In this document: positions 20,613-31,045 of the stretch, piece after piece
How positions within the stretch are numbered: the stretch's first letter is position 1
How the letters are laid out: each line of letters begins with the position of its first letter
NCBI GenBank assembly: GCA_004794655.1
Contig: SMMW01000522.1
Coordinates: forward strand, 3,906,001 to 3,970,000
Length of the DNA: 64,000 nt
DNA from: Marisa cornuarietis
Taxonomy: Eukaryota > Mollusca > Gastropoda > Architaenioglossa > Ampullariidae
Reading direction: 5' to 3'
Translations under genes and position numbers: made by a program
The notes under the pieces: generated by a model
Databases searched by the model: none
Seen by the model: only the letters and a program-made list of their open reading frames with translations
What the model was told of the DNA's origin: nothing

Positions 20613-22169
20613 CCATAGCCTAATATCCGAAATACAATCTTGGATGCTCTGGATAGTAGTGTGAGCCTGATAAGGAGAACAACTGGTTTACAGCTGGGTG
20701 TTGTCAGCAAAGGATTGATGGGATATGGAGTGAGATTGAATTAGAGTGGTAAGTGGCTTCATGTACAAGATGAAGAGGATATGACCAAGTACAGAGCCTT
20801 GTGGGACTCCTGAGTGAATAGAGACAAGTGAAGACACGCAGCCATCCACTATAACTGACTGAGTCCTATCTGAGAGATATTACTGAAACCAGCTGAGTGG
20901 GGAGGCTGAGATGCCATAGAGAGTACTGAGTCTGTGAATGAGAGTAGTGTGATCTATGGTATCAAAGGCAGCAGACAGGTCTAACATGGTGAGAAATGAG
21001 ATGTTACCTCTATCCAGAGCAGACAAAATGTCATTTGTCACTTTAAGCAGAGCAGTCTCAGTGCTGTGAAAAGGGCGATAAGCAGACTGTGATGGAGAAA
21101 TCAAGTTTTCAGAGTTCAGATGGGATAGAAGTTGCTTGAGAACTATTTTCTCAAGGATTTTAGACAGAAATGGTAAGTTTGAGACTGGACGGTAATTGTC
21201 TAATACATTGATGTCGAGGGTAGGCTTTTTTAACAGCGGCTTCACTAAGGCTGTTTTAAAGGTGGAAGGGAAAATGCCAGAAGTCAAGCTATCGTTTACT
21301 ATTTCTGTTAGGGCAGGAAGTAGGACGCCAAGACAGTCTACCAGTAGAGGGGTGGGAACTGGGTCCAGTGGACAGGTTGTGGGTTTTGACTGGAGTATCA
21401 TGGTCTTAAGCTCGGTTTCCGAGATCGGCTGAAAGGAAGAAAAAGAGCACTGTGGCCTTGCCAGATGGTCGATGTGGCTAGCAGGATTGTGCACAGACAG
21501 CTGATCAAGTTTAAGTCGAATGTCAAGAATCTTCCGGACAAAAAACTTGCTGAAGGCCTCAGGGAGTGAAGCAGGTGCAATGACTGCAGGCAGTTGCGGC
21601 CTGTTAGTGCGGCCCAGATGGGATAGGTGGTTGCAGGTCTTAAACAGGCTTCGACTCGACGAGCAAGTGCCGACGTGAGTACGAATGAATGCAGTTTTGG
21701 CTGAATGAACAAGGTGAATGACTGAACGCTTGGCAGCATTTAGCAGCTGCTTGTGGACGGTCAGCCCAGACCTACGCCACAACCTCTCAGCTCGTCGACG
21801 CTTCGCCTTAGCTCTCCGCACCTCAACACGAATGTTAGGGTACCATGGCGCACGTTTCCTGGGGTGAACTTGGGTACACACAGCAGGAGCATGGACTTCC
21901 AGTACGGACCGGAGAACAGCCACGAGCCTTTCAGCAGAAGTTGAGGGGCAGAGAGCAAGTTCGGTTCTCAGGTCTTCACGAAACATAGACATGTCCATGT
22001 CACGAATACGACGAAGAGTGCGAAACACTGGTGTGAGCGTTGGGTGGCTGGCTGACAGATCAAACCGCACACAGTAATAGTCTGAAGAGAGCACATTGGA
22101 GACTGTAACTGTACGTATCACTTGATCAACAGGTCTGTGCAACACCCAATCCAGGATATGCTTTTTCAC
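20613..22169 (-). pseudogene. LINE B reverse transcriptase and linker
   Basis: The open frame 22169-20880 contains the endonuclease end (HILDWVLHRPVDQ, then SDYYCVRF where the family has SDH) and a basic linker (VRRAKAKRRRAERLW). It also contains RT blocks FKTALVKPLLKK, NYRPVSNLPFLSKILEKIV, SAYRPFHSTETALLKVTNDIL and TMLDLSAAFDTIDH. A stop falls at 20880 before YLSDRTQSVIV; the shorter piece to 20613 holds SGVPQGSVLG and SFADNTQL, in which the second Asp of FADD is Asn. The His-to-Tyr and Asp-to-Asn changes would each abolish activity. Confidence 0.87.
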
Positions 22170-23113
22170 GTGTGTTGGCTCAGTGACTGACTGGGTGAAC
22201 TGGAAGACATTAAGCGGATCTGTTATCTTCTTGGTATACTGATGGTTTTCCTCGTCAAAATGGACATTAAAGTCACCACTACCACAGGTATGCCACTGAG
22301 CGTATTGCAGTGGTCAAGCAGATCATGAAATTCCGATAGAAACATATTATCTGTCAATTTGTTTGTTACATTTGGTGGTGGTCTATATAAACACATAAGG
22401 TGAACTTCTCTGTCTGGTAGTGAGAGTCTTACATTAACAAATTCAAATGACGAGTGTATAAAAGGGAGATCATTAACAAACGCAAGGTGACTTAGGAGAG
22501 ATGTTTTAAAGATGACAGCAATCCCTCCTCCTTGACTGACACGGGGAAATGAGCGTATACTGTAATTAACTGGAGTCAGATCAACACAGACACTCTCATC
22601 ACCACAATCTCTGAGCCACGTTTCAGTCAGTAACATGATGTCCAGATCATTGTCATTGATGAACTCCACGATCTCAGTTCTCTTCTGTGCCTGCTGGTTG
22701 GATGACACAGACCGGGCATTAAACAGCGCAATGCGGAGATGTAGCGGAGAAGAGCGCTTCCATTGATTGAACGAATGCAGACTGTTGACATGACTAATCG
22801 GCACTGAAATTTGATTGCCAAAATTCACAGTTTTCCTCACCTCTTTCTCAAAAAGATTCTGGCTGCTCACTCTGGCACTAATGACACAAATCTGTCTCTG
22901 TTTGCGACGACCCGCACGATGCGAGCGAACACGTGGGAGATGATAGCCGATATCAACACGTCTGATAGCAGCGGGAACAATAGGATTAAGCTCAGTTGAT
23001 GGCACTGACAGCAGTTTACTTTGTGTGTAAGTGAGACAAACATGAACTCTGTGAGATCTACAGCAAGGAAGGTCATCACAGCACAGCGCACTCATAATGT
23101 CAACGAACGTCAC
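22170..23113 (-). pseudogene. LINE B endonuclease and N-terminal region
   Basis: The open frame 23113-22223 has a basic, unrecognised N-terminal third, then the APE fold: RIALFNARSVSSNQ (Asn), IMLLTETWLRDCGDESV (Glu), GGGIAVIFK, VHLMCLYRPPP. At VVVV near 22290 the frame slips just before DFNVHFDEENH. The chosen start at 23113 is the first Met of the open stretch; the true start is uncertain. Confidence 0.82.
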
Positions 23114-23583
23114 AAAAAAATAATGGGAGACACTTCAACTCCACGTAACTCGATGAATACAATAAAAAACGACTGAGAGCTGATCTCTCTATAATATTGC
23201 GTTTGAAATAAAATCAGATTATTTAAAATGAAAACTATTATAAAAATAAAATGCAGTACGATAATATACAATAAGACAAAAAGATATTAGAACGGATGAT
23301 GATTTAAAGATAGGCTAAGTTTCCGATAAGAGAAAACAGAACGAGCAACAAGAAAACGAGATAAAGAATCAGATCTAAACTCTATGTAATGGCGGATCGA
23401 GAATGTGACCGTTAAAAGTAAAGTCTGCAACAAAAACAGAAAGCAAGGCAATTACAGATAGTAAAACAATAACAAAGTAAAGCTTAAGAGAAACAAATAC
23501 AACATGTAACTAAAAGAAACCTATAGGTACAAATAAACAGAGGCGTTGCACAAGGAAATGGAAAAATCGCAGGAGAACAAAGC
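23114..23583 (-). other. LINE B 5' untranslated region
   Basis: AT-rich sequence without coding content. From about 23330 to 23583 it aligns with 29040-29283, sharing words such as GAGATAAAGAATCAGATCTA (one base different) and AACAAAAACAGAAAGCAAGG. This shared sequence defines the 5' end of the family and links LINE A with LINE B. Confidence 0.8.
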
Positions 23584-24660
23584 AACTCAGCCTGTCAGGC
23601 GCAGCCTCGTTTCCATCCGCTGACTAAGACCACGGCTGTCTAAAGCCTCAATCAACCGCTTCACATCACTATCTTGAGGTCTATCAAAATGAAAATTTAC
23701 ATCCCCCAAAAGAAGAAACTGCTCCTTTGTAAGTAAACTGTCCAGCAGCATGGCAAACTCCTCATGAAACAGAGTATCTGAAAGCTGATTCCTTTTAGAT
23801 GGAGGAGGTCTATATAAACAAATGATCTCTAATGACTGCTTGGCTAATGTCAGTCTTGCTGTTATGTACTCAAAGGACCTATACTGTGTTTGTCTCTTCA
23901 ACACTGTAAACTTCAGGTGTAGTTTAAATAAGACACCAACTCCACCTCCACTCCTACCACTCCTGGGATTGTGTGCAAGCGTATAGCCCTGTGGTGTAAG
24001 GTCTTTGATTACTGATTCATCACCACTCTCCTTTAACCATGTCTCTGACAAGAAAAAGACATCAAGTCATTTTCCAGCACTAAATCATGAATGTCCACAG
24101 CCTTGTTGCAGACTGATTGTACATTTAAATGACCAACACATAAACTCGTCAAATTTTTCTTTTCTACTGAAAGTCCCTCACTTTTAGGCAAAGAAAAATT
24201 CTCATTAAAATTAAGGTCACATTTCTGTTTCCCACCAATTGTACTTCGTTTGGTGCTGAGGGAAACTGGGCAGTCTCCTGTTCTCATACGACCATGTTGA
24301 TTTCGTCGGTTATGTTTCCTGCTGGTGTTACGGCTGATGACATTAACTGGTTCACTCTCATCGCGCCGATGCTGATGTGTGGTAGAAACATGATTCACCA
24401 GAGAGTTGACAACACACAGCGAAGCTTTAACAATACCCGAATCAGTCTCAGAAGCAAGTAAAGAATAACGACTAGTGGCAGAGCAGGTGATGGATTTTTT
24501 CAATCCGGATTCTAATCCGTTGTCTCGATGGGATGTCAACATTCACAGAATTATGATAAAGGTAAAGTCTCCTTAAGGTGTCTACTAAACAGGCTGGAAG
24601 TTTAAGAGTAGCAAGGGGATTCAACAATGCTAACTGAGAAGTCGTGTAGACAAACTGCAT
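23584..24660 (-). pseudogene. LINE A endonuclease and N-terminal region
   Basis: Read right to left. The upstream frames 24660-24472 and 24542-24033 give a basic N-terminus and then LTSLCVGHLNVQSVCNK (Asn motif). The frame 24051-23587 carries SETWLKESGDESV (Glu), GGGVGVLFKLHLKF, IICLYRPPP and LLLGDVNFHFD. It ends in a chimeric LSQRMETRLRLTG tail where LINE B was inserted. A frameshift near 24050 splits the Asn and Glu motifs. The downstream half of this domain is at 19640-19703. Confidence 0.82.
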
Positions 24661-24772
24661 GTCTTTTCATAATTCAACAAAAGTGTAATGAAATAAAATA
24701 TGGATTATTTAAAAATAAAAAACTATTATAAAAATAAAAGCTATCAGAATTGATGATGTTTTAAGGTTTGGC

Positions 24773-24793
24773 TAGGCTTAAGAGAAGAGAAAA
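24773..24793. repeat. Left copy of the 21-bp LINE C target duplication
   Basis: These 21 bp (TAGGCTTAAGAGAAG...AAAA) are identical to 29030-29050. They are 5' UTR sequence of LINE A duplicated when LINE C inserted. Confidence 0.93.
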
Positions 24794-24994
24794 GACAAAG
24801 ACAAAGAGACAAGACAAATTCTTTATTTCAGTAGGCTCATTCCCATAACCGATGTTGGGGAGTGTGTGTAGGGGAATCAAAAATGAAAGTACAAAATACC
24901 TAAATACACTGTCCTTACTTCATTAAAAATACAACATTTTTAATGTGCTATTTAATAATATAGTATAATAATAATAATATCAGTAGTTTGCAAA

Positions 24995-25228
24995 TTATTT
25001 GTTTTCTCTAATCTGCAGTATTTTATACAGATAGTAGGCAATATTTTGGATCAAGTTTAAACAGTTGCTTGCAAATAAAATAGATAAACAAAACTGAGAA
25101 GGATTCTTATAGAACTTTTCAGGAATGTACAGCTGTCGTAGATCTTTATATTTTGGGCACACGAACACAAAATGTAACTCAGTCTCTTTACAATCGCAAT
25201 TGGGGCATTTTAACGAAGCAGTGGACAA
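24995..25228 (-). pseudogene. LINE C C-terminal Cys/His segment
   Basis: An open stretch of 77 codons starting near SLKCPNCDCKETELHFVFVC then PKYKDLRQLYIP. The CxxC...H...C spacing resembles the terminal knuckle found at the end of many LINE ORF2 proteins. It is separated from the RT by a frameshifted interval at 25229-25409. Confidence 0.75.
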
Positions 25229-25409
25229 ATTGCTGTAACGCTGCTTATGGCAATTTATGTTTGTTACTCCTAGCCTAAACCTTGTTAGTGAATTTCTAAT
25301 AGCAATATGTTTAATGTCAGTTAAGTAAGTGCTTAACTTTAAAGAAGACTTAAATGAGCTGTAAAATGAAAATCGATCACTACTAGATATTTTGCTATGC
25401 CAGTCTTGC

Positions 25410-27186
25410 TCAAAACAGTCTATAAGTCTCAGCTAAAATTCTCTTATAGAACTGCTTAACATTGCCCACCCCGTGAGATTCCCCGACAAATCCAAACCCA
25501 TATTTATAAAATGTTAGCATAATGTTGTTAACCCAAGTGACCTTATTATTACTCTGCATATTTAGCAACATGTTTAACAGATTTTTTGGGAGTCTAGTGG
25601 AAGGCAGATTTGCAATTTTCAGCCAGTATGCTATACATTTCACATAAGCATTTAGAAACAATGGGTATCTTCCACATTCACCGTAAACCATTCCATTTGG
25701 AGTTCTTACTGTCACATTCATGAAACGTTTCATTGCAAATAAATGGACTCTCAATAATATTGTTGTCCGCACACAGACCCCACACCTCAGAATCATACAA
25801 AAGAATTGGCTGAATTAGTGAATCGAATAATTTAAAAAACAAAAAGGGATTACAATTTTCAAGGCGCCAAAGAACTTTTATAATTCCAATTACTCCTCTG
25901 CGTGCTTTCGCTGCTAAGTCATTTAAGGCATAAGAAAACACACAGCGGGATGACAAAATTATTCCTAAATATTTATAACTATTGAGTATTTCCAATTTTG
26001 TACCATCGTAATACCATTCTTCTTTTCTAGCAACATGACCCCCGTTCCTGAAAATAACCACATTAGATTTCTTCATATTTACAACTAGGTCCAAGTGTTT
26101 TACTGTTCTATATAGAATATTTAACTGGTTTTGTAAGCCAATCACTGTATCCGGAAATAGGGCAATATCGTCTGCAAATAAAAGGATAAATAATTGAATA
26201 AACTCAGGACTGATCTGAATACCATGTAGATCGACCTTTTGTGCAGATTTCACTTGTAAGCTCATTAATAAATAGTGAGAATAATACCGGACTACATATT
26301 TCCCCTTGCTTCAAGCCCCTAGGACATTCAAAATAGTCTGACAAATCGGCCCCTACTCGAACTCTAGCCTTTACTACATTATACATGCTCTTAATTGCCG
26401 TGAGTAACTTGCCATGAATACCATTTTTATGCAGTACATTCCAGACTTTATCTCTCGTTACGGAATCAAATGCTTTATTAAAATCTATAAATGCTACATA
26501 TAACATTTTATGATATTAAAGTTGCTTTTGTATAATAGCAACTAATGTGAAAATGTGATCTATAGTACTATGATCTCGTCTAAAACCAGCCTGTTCCTCA
26601 CCAATAATATCATTATGTTCAATCCAACAAGTAATCCTTTGGTTCAGAATGGAACTATAAATCTTACTACATATGCTTAAAAGGGAGATTCCTCTATAGT
26701 TATCATGGTTATTCCTGTCTCCTTTTTTATATAGTGGCTGAATAACTGCCTCAGTCCATGCATCAAGGAATTGGCCGCTATCAAAGAGAAAATTAAAATA
26801 GGACACCAAAAAGGGTGAGGTTTTATGTAATGAGTGTTTAAAAAATTCCCCTATCAGTTTGTCAGGTCCAGGTGCTTTACTGTCTTTTAATGATTTGACT
26901 GCCCTATGAACCTCTTCTACTGTAATTGGCCTGTTTAAATATTCACTTTCATCATCACTAACAGCAAAAGTTACATTTATATCCTGTTCCTGTGTGGAAC
27001 ATGCATTTGGTAAGTTGAAAACATGTGAAAAATGGCTATACCATTTCTCCTTAGAGATATATTTAAGCAAACTTCATCCCTTTGCAGTGACCTTATTTTG
27101 TTCCAAAATGATTTCTGATCAGTTAAATTATCATGAAGAGTTTTAACGGTACGCCTTTTATGCTCTCGCTTTTTAAATTGCAGCAA
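25410..27186 (-). pseudogene. LINE C reverse transcriptase, frameshifted
   Basis: RT motifs are spread over overlapping frames, read right to left. 27070-26516 has SKAPGPDKLIGEFF, AVIQPLYKKGD, YRGISLLSICSKIYSS and EEQAGFRRDHSTIDH. 26506-26204 has YVAFIDFNKAFDSVTRDKVW (motif A) and PRGLKQGEICSPVLFSLF (motif B). 26265-25678 has LLFADDIALFPDT (motif C) and LNSYKYLGIIL. 25796-25410 is a further C-terminal part. All catalytic Asp residues are retained; at least three frameshifts inactivate it. Confidence 0.87.
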
Positions 27187-27241
27187 GCATTTGTATTTTT
27201 TCTTTCCTGTAAATAGTTCATTTTGTCTTCATTTAGGAGAG

Positions 27242-28561
27242 TTATATTGAACTTTTTAAAAAGTTTTCTAAGTGTTTTCCTATTTTGTTTGCATTCATAG
27301 TCAAACGTTTTTTATTTCTCTTTTTCATACCTACATGGACAGTGTTCTTCATACACTGACCAGCTAGACTTAATCCTTCGTTAAACTTATCTAATGCAGC
27401 ATTGACATCCACATTAATAAGAGACATAGCGTCATCAAAGCACTTGTTGACCTCTATTGACTCCAAATTATTATTAAAAATGCGAAGTTTTTCGGCGTTC
27501 CAGCTGAATTTCTCAAAAGTGAAAACATTGGATTCTGTAGCTAGAGGATTATTAAGGGAAAGAGCTAACTCCACCGGCATGTGTTTGGAATCAATCATAG
27601 GTCTAACTTGAAGCTCCCTACATTTACTTATAAGGGATTTGGAAAGTACAAAATAATCAATTACACTACAACCAGAATTTGATACGTATGTAAAATTGCC
27701 AGAAAAGTTACTTCTTGACAAACCATTTACAATGCAAAAATCAAATTCAGTGCAGACTTGAAGTAGAAAAGAACCAAATGCATTTACCGTAGAATCAGCA
27801 GACCTACGACTGAATTCATTAGCTAGGTCCTTATCTGTAATGTCATTGGAGTGGCACAACTCATCAATTTCTTCATTTTCCCTCAAATTCTCATTGCCTG
27901 TTCTTGCATTAAGGTCTCCAAATACAATAAAAGGAAGGTCGCCAGAAATTCTAATTATGTCTAGAATGCAATCTTCAAGCATCGAAATGCCATTATAAAT
28001 ATCAGTATCTTTATAATATGGAGAATAAACAGGTGGAATATAAACACCTAGCAAGATCACGTCTGTATCAGTTTGTAATAACTCTTTAGACACCTGCAGA
28101 GCAATCATGTTATCATAGTCAACGTTTAGCTCTTTTACATACTTTGCTAAGTCCTTCTTCACCAACAAAACTACACCTCCGGAGAGGCGTCCACCTTCTC
28201 TAGACAGCTTCAAAGCAGGTGCCACAAGCAGTTTGTGGTTAGGAAATGCCGTAGACAGCACTGTACTTTGGAATGTTTCAACCAACAAAGCAAAATGAAA
28301 CTTATCAACATAGTTTAAACTATCCGGGTTAAACACATTTGAAAGGCCTTCAATATTATATGTGAGAAATCTCAAACGGCCGCCAAACAATAATTTATCT
28401 TGGCCGCTATCTGCCTCATCGCTCGCGTCACTTTCACCTATGTCTGGATTTTTAGGGCAATGTGCATTTATATCAGTCGTACTTGTTTCGTTGCTATCGT
28501 TGTGTGGGTTATAAGCAGGAAGATTGCCATCTATTACAGTCCCAGGAGTCACGTTGTACAC
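27242..28561 (-). pseudogene. LINE C endonuclease domain
   Basis: A 439-codon frame: an acidic, low-complexity N-terminus (about residues 1-60), then RFLTYNIEGLSN (Asn), LLVETFQ (Glu), GGVVLLVKKDLAK, VFGDLNARTGN, CSVIDYFVLSKSL and MIDSKHMPVEL. The last stands where the SDH motif is expected, with His kept. A poorly conserved linker follows. The upstream continuation (28611-28847 and 28869-29029) is in other frames, so the ATG at 28561 is probably not the original start. Confidence 0.8.
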
Positions 28562-29029
28562 AGACTGAGAAGTATTATGGGACGAGCCTATATGTCACTT
28601 CTTCGGTTTCTTACCCGTTCGTGGTGTTTTCGGAGTATATTTCTGAGTTGTGTCCACTCATGCAGCCAGAAACATTCTCACTCTTTCCTGGCTTGCTTGC
28701 GGTCTTTTTCTTGGAATCCGTAGATCGAGGAGGACACCAGGCATTAGGCAGGAGGGATTGTGCCAGCATGTTCTTGGCACAAGTACTCGCTACTGCTTCA
28801 CTGCGTGTAGTCATTCGGCCGGTCTGGCTACCGTGCGCTACATGCACTGGGAGTGTGTTCCCTGAAGACTACTTACCTGGTCTCGGGCAAGGTCGAGTGT
28901 CTGCAGTTACAGGGGGACTTTCCGTGACGTCATCCGAGAATGTCTCGCGGGAAACTGTGTCAGGGGTCGCCTCAGCTATCATGGCTGGGTCACTGTTTGT
29001 AGCTGTAGTGCCACCAGCCGATACACCGA

Positions 29030-29283
29030 TAGGCTTAAGAGAAGAGAAAACAGAACGAGCAACACGAAAGCGAGATAAAGAATTAGATCTAAAATCTATG
29101 TAATGACGGAGAAAGTAACCGTTAAAAGTAAAATCCGCAACAAAAACAGAAAGCAAGGCAATTTCAGATAGTAAAACAATAACAAAGGAAAGCTTAATGG
29201 AAACAAATACAACTTGTAACTAAAAAAAATCTATGGGTAAGACGTTGCACGAGAAAATGGAAAAAATCGTAGGAGAACAAAGC
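29030..29283 (-). other. LINE A 5' UTR end with right copy of the LINE C target duplication
   Basis: 29030-29050 repeats 24773-24793 exactly. From there to 29283 the sequence aligns with the LINE B 5' UTR (23330-23583), including TAAAAGTAAA and AACAAAAACAGAAAGCAAGG. The shared end is GGAGAACAAAGC, taken as the family's 5' terminus. Confidence 0.85.
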
Positions 29284-29300
29284 CTCGTTTCCAGAAACAC

Positions 29301-29772
29301 TGCAATATTTTGATGAAGCATCAACCCTGATCTTCATACAAAAGTGAAGATCAAGTAGTTTCTATGAATGATACAGTCTATTATGCACGTTCACACTTAC
29401 AACTACTGTTTCTAACCAAACTGGTATAAAGTCTTTTCGGGATTGTCAAAATTTTGTCAATATTCCGTTATTTTGACTGTCGCGAATTAAAACTGTTTTA
29501 TAAAACACGTTTGTGAAGAGATCTAGCAAAATCTCAAGCAGATTAAGCGACTGTATAGTGTAATATAGACGAAAATGCCCACGCTGATTTTAAACATATT
29601 TTGACAAATTTTATTGGGAATTATGTAAATTGATGGGTCAATTCTTAGTTTTACGCATTGCTTCACTTACAGTTCACTCGAAGGCTTAATAGAGGGAAGG
29701 CTGTAGCGGCGGCACAGTGTGCATACCTCTCTGTCTCTTGTAATACATGGTAACAGGGGTTTTTCCAGCTCT
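29301..29772 (+). repeat. Resumed 718-bp tandem repeat unit
   Basis: Starts with TGCAATATTTTGATGAA, which in the intact unit follows GTTCC at about 15268, and continues through CTGATTTTAAACATATTTTG (29584) to GGTAACAGGGGTTTTT. It breaks into satellite at about 29773. It is the other half of the unit interrupted at 15943. Confidence 0.88.
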
Positions 29773-31045
29773 ACTGATTTGGTTTACTAGTGTGTCTGAA
29801 CAAGTACAACACAAAAATAGCCTATATAAATCATAGATGCTGCTTGATCTTGTTTTATTTGCACTCTTACAATTCACATCATAATATATGGCTGTGAGAA
29901 GGAAAACCAAATCTTTACAATAACTTTCACAATACCCATTGGATTTGCTTCTAATTTGGTTTACTGGTGTCACTGAAGGAGTACAACACAAAAAAGCCTA
30001 TATAATTCATAGATGCTGCTTGATCTTGTTTTATTTGCACGCTTACAATTCACATAAAAATAAATAGCTGACAGAAAGAAAACCTATTCTTTACAATTAA
30101 TTTCACAATACCCATTGGATTTGCTTAAAATTTGGTTTACTAGTGTGACTGAAGGAGTACAACACAAAAATAGCCTATATAATTCATAGATGCTGCTTGA
30201 ACTTGTTTCATTTGCACTCTTACAATTCAAATAATACTATTTTGCTGAAATGAGGAATACCTAATCTTTACAATAACTTTCACAATACCCATTGGATTGG
30301 CTTCAAATTTGGTTTATTAGTGTGACAGAAGGAGGACAACACAAAAATAGCCTATATAATAAATAGATGCTGCTTTATATTGTTTTATTTACACTCTTAC
30401 AATTCACATAATAAGATAAAGCTAAAAGAAGGAAAACTTAATCGTTACATTAACTTTCACAATTCCCATTGGATTTGCTCCCAATTTGGTTTACTAGTGT
30501 GACTAAAGGAGTGCAACACAAAAATAGCCTATATAACTCAGAGATTCTCTTTGATCTTGCTTTATTTGCACTCTTACAATAACACATGATAATGTATAGC
30601 TGCCAGAAGGAAAACCTAATCTTTACAATATCTTTCATAATACGCATTGGATTTGCTTCAAATTTATTTTACTAGTGTGACTGAAGGAGTGCAACACAAA
30701 ATAGCCTATATAATTTATAGATGATGCTTGATCTTGTTTTATTTGCACTCTTACAAATCACATAATACTATAAAGCTGAAATGAGGAATACCTAATTTTT
30801 ACAATAACTTTCACAATACCCATTTGATTGGCTTCAAATTTGGTTTACTAGTATGACTGAAGGAGTACAACACAAAAATAGCCTGTATAATTCATAGATG
30901 CTGCTTGATCTTTTTTTTATTTGCACTCTTACAAAACACGTGGTTATATTGCTCAAAGAAGGAAAACTTAATTTTCACAATAACTTTCACAGTACCAACT
31001 GGATTTGCTTCCAATTTGGTTTTCTAGTGTGACTGAAGGAATTAT
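29773..31045 (-). repeat. 177-bp satellite, inverted block (about 7 monomers)
   Basis: Monomers read on the minus strand relative to the main array: TTTGGTTTACTAGTGTGACT, AGGAGTACAACAC and AGATGCTGCTTGATCTTG recur about every 177 bp. Copies are diverged, with small indels. The block ends at an inverted junction near 31041-31067. Confidence 0.95.

Larger units (their letters stand above)
19706..23583 (-). mobile_element. LINE B: near full-length CR1/L2-like LINE nested in LINE A
   Basis: Minus strand, with a (TAA)n tail at 19707-19720 on the plus strand (ATT-type on the element strand). The 3' UTR and ORF2 C-terminus begin at 19860, RT is at 20613-22100, endonuclease at 22170-22850, and the 5' UTR at 23114-23583. 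Its 5' UTR is closely similar to LINE A's at 29040-29283, both ending in GGAGAACAAAGC, so the two belong to one family. It landed inside the LINE A endonuclease, between LSQRMETRLRLTG (23587) and THRLGHILDW (19700). Stops and at least two catalytic substitutions make it dead. Confidence 0.82.
24794..29029 (-). mobile_element. LINE C: APE-type LINE nested in LINE A's 5' UTR
   Basis: A 4.2-kb minus-strand element bounded by a perfect 21-bp target duplication. The left end on the plus strand is GACAAAGACAAAGAGAC, giving a TTTGTC-type 3' tail on the element strand. In order from its 5' end it has a basic leader peptide region, endonuclease (28561-27242), RT (27186-25410) and a C-terminal Cys/His segment (25228-24995). 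The RT (YRGISLLSICSKI, FIDFNKAFDSV, GLKQGEICSPVLF, FADDIALF) differs clearly from LINEs A and B. I leave the clade open. Frameshifts break the second ORF in several places. Confidence 0.88.
15944..29283 (-). mobile_element. LINE A: CR1/L2-like LINE, split by three later insertions
   Basis: This is a minus-strand non-LTR element. Its 3' tail is the (GAT)n tract at 15944-15995 on the plus strand; its 5' UTR ends near 29283. Its pieces are 15944-16627 (3' UTR and C-terminus), 17827-19705 (RT and linker), 23584-24793 (endonuclease and N-terminus) and 29030-29283 (5' UTR). The gaps are filled by an unidentified insert, LINE B and LINE C. It sits in a 718-bp tandem repeat: removing 15944-29300 restores the period to within about 12 bp. 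HLNVQSVCNK and SETWL (endonuclease) and the long C-terminal LRS...FRKRLKTHLF domain are typical of CR1/L2-type elements. Several stops make it inactive. No clean target duplication was found. Confidence 0.82.

Noticed and set aside
28400..29103. Plus-strand frames up to 213 codons at the LINE C 5' end
   Set aside because: No recognisable domain; they run antisense to the LINE C leader and endonuclease start, so they are probably shadows.
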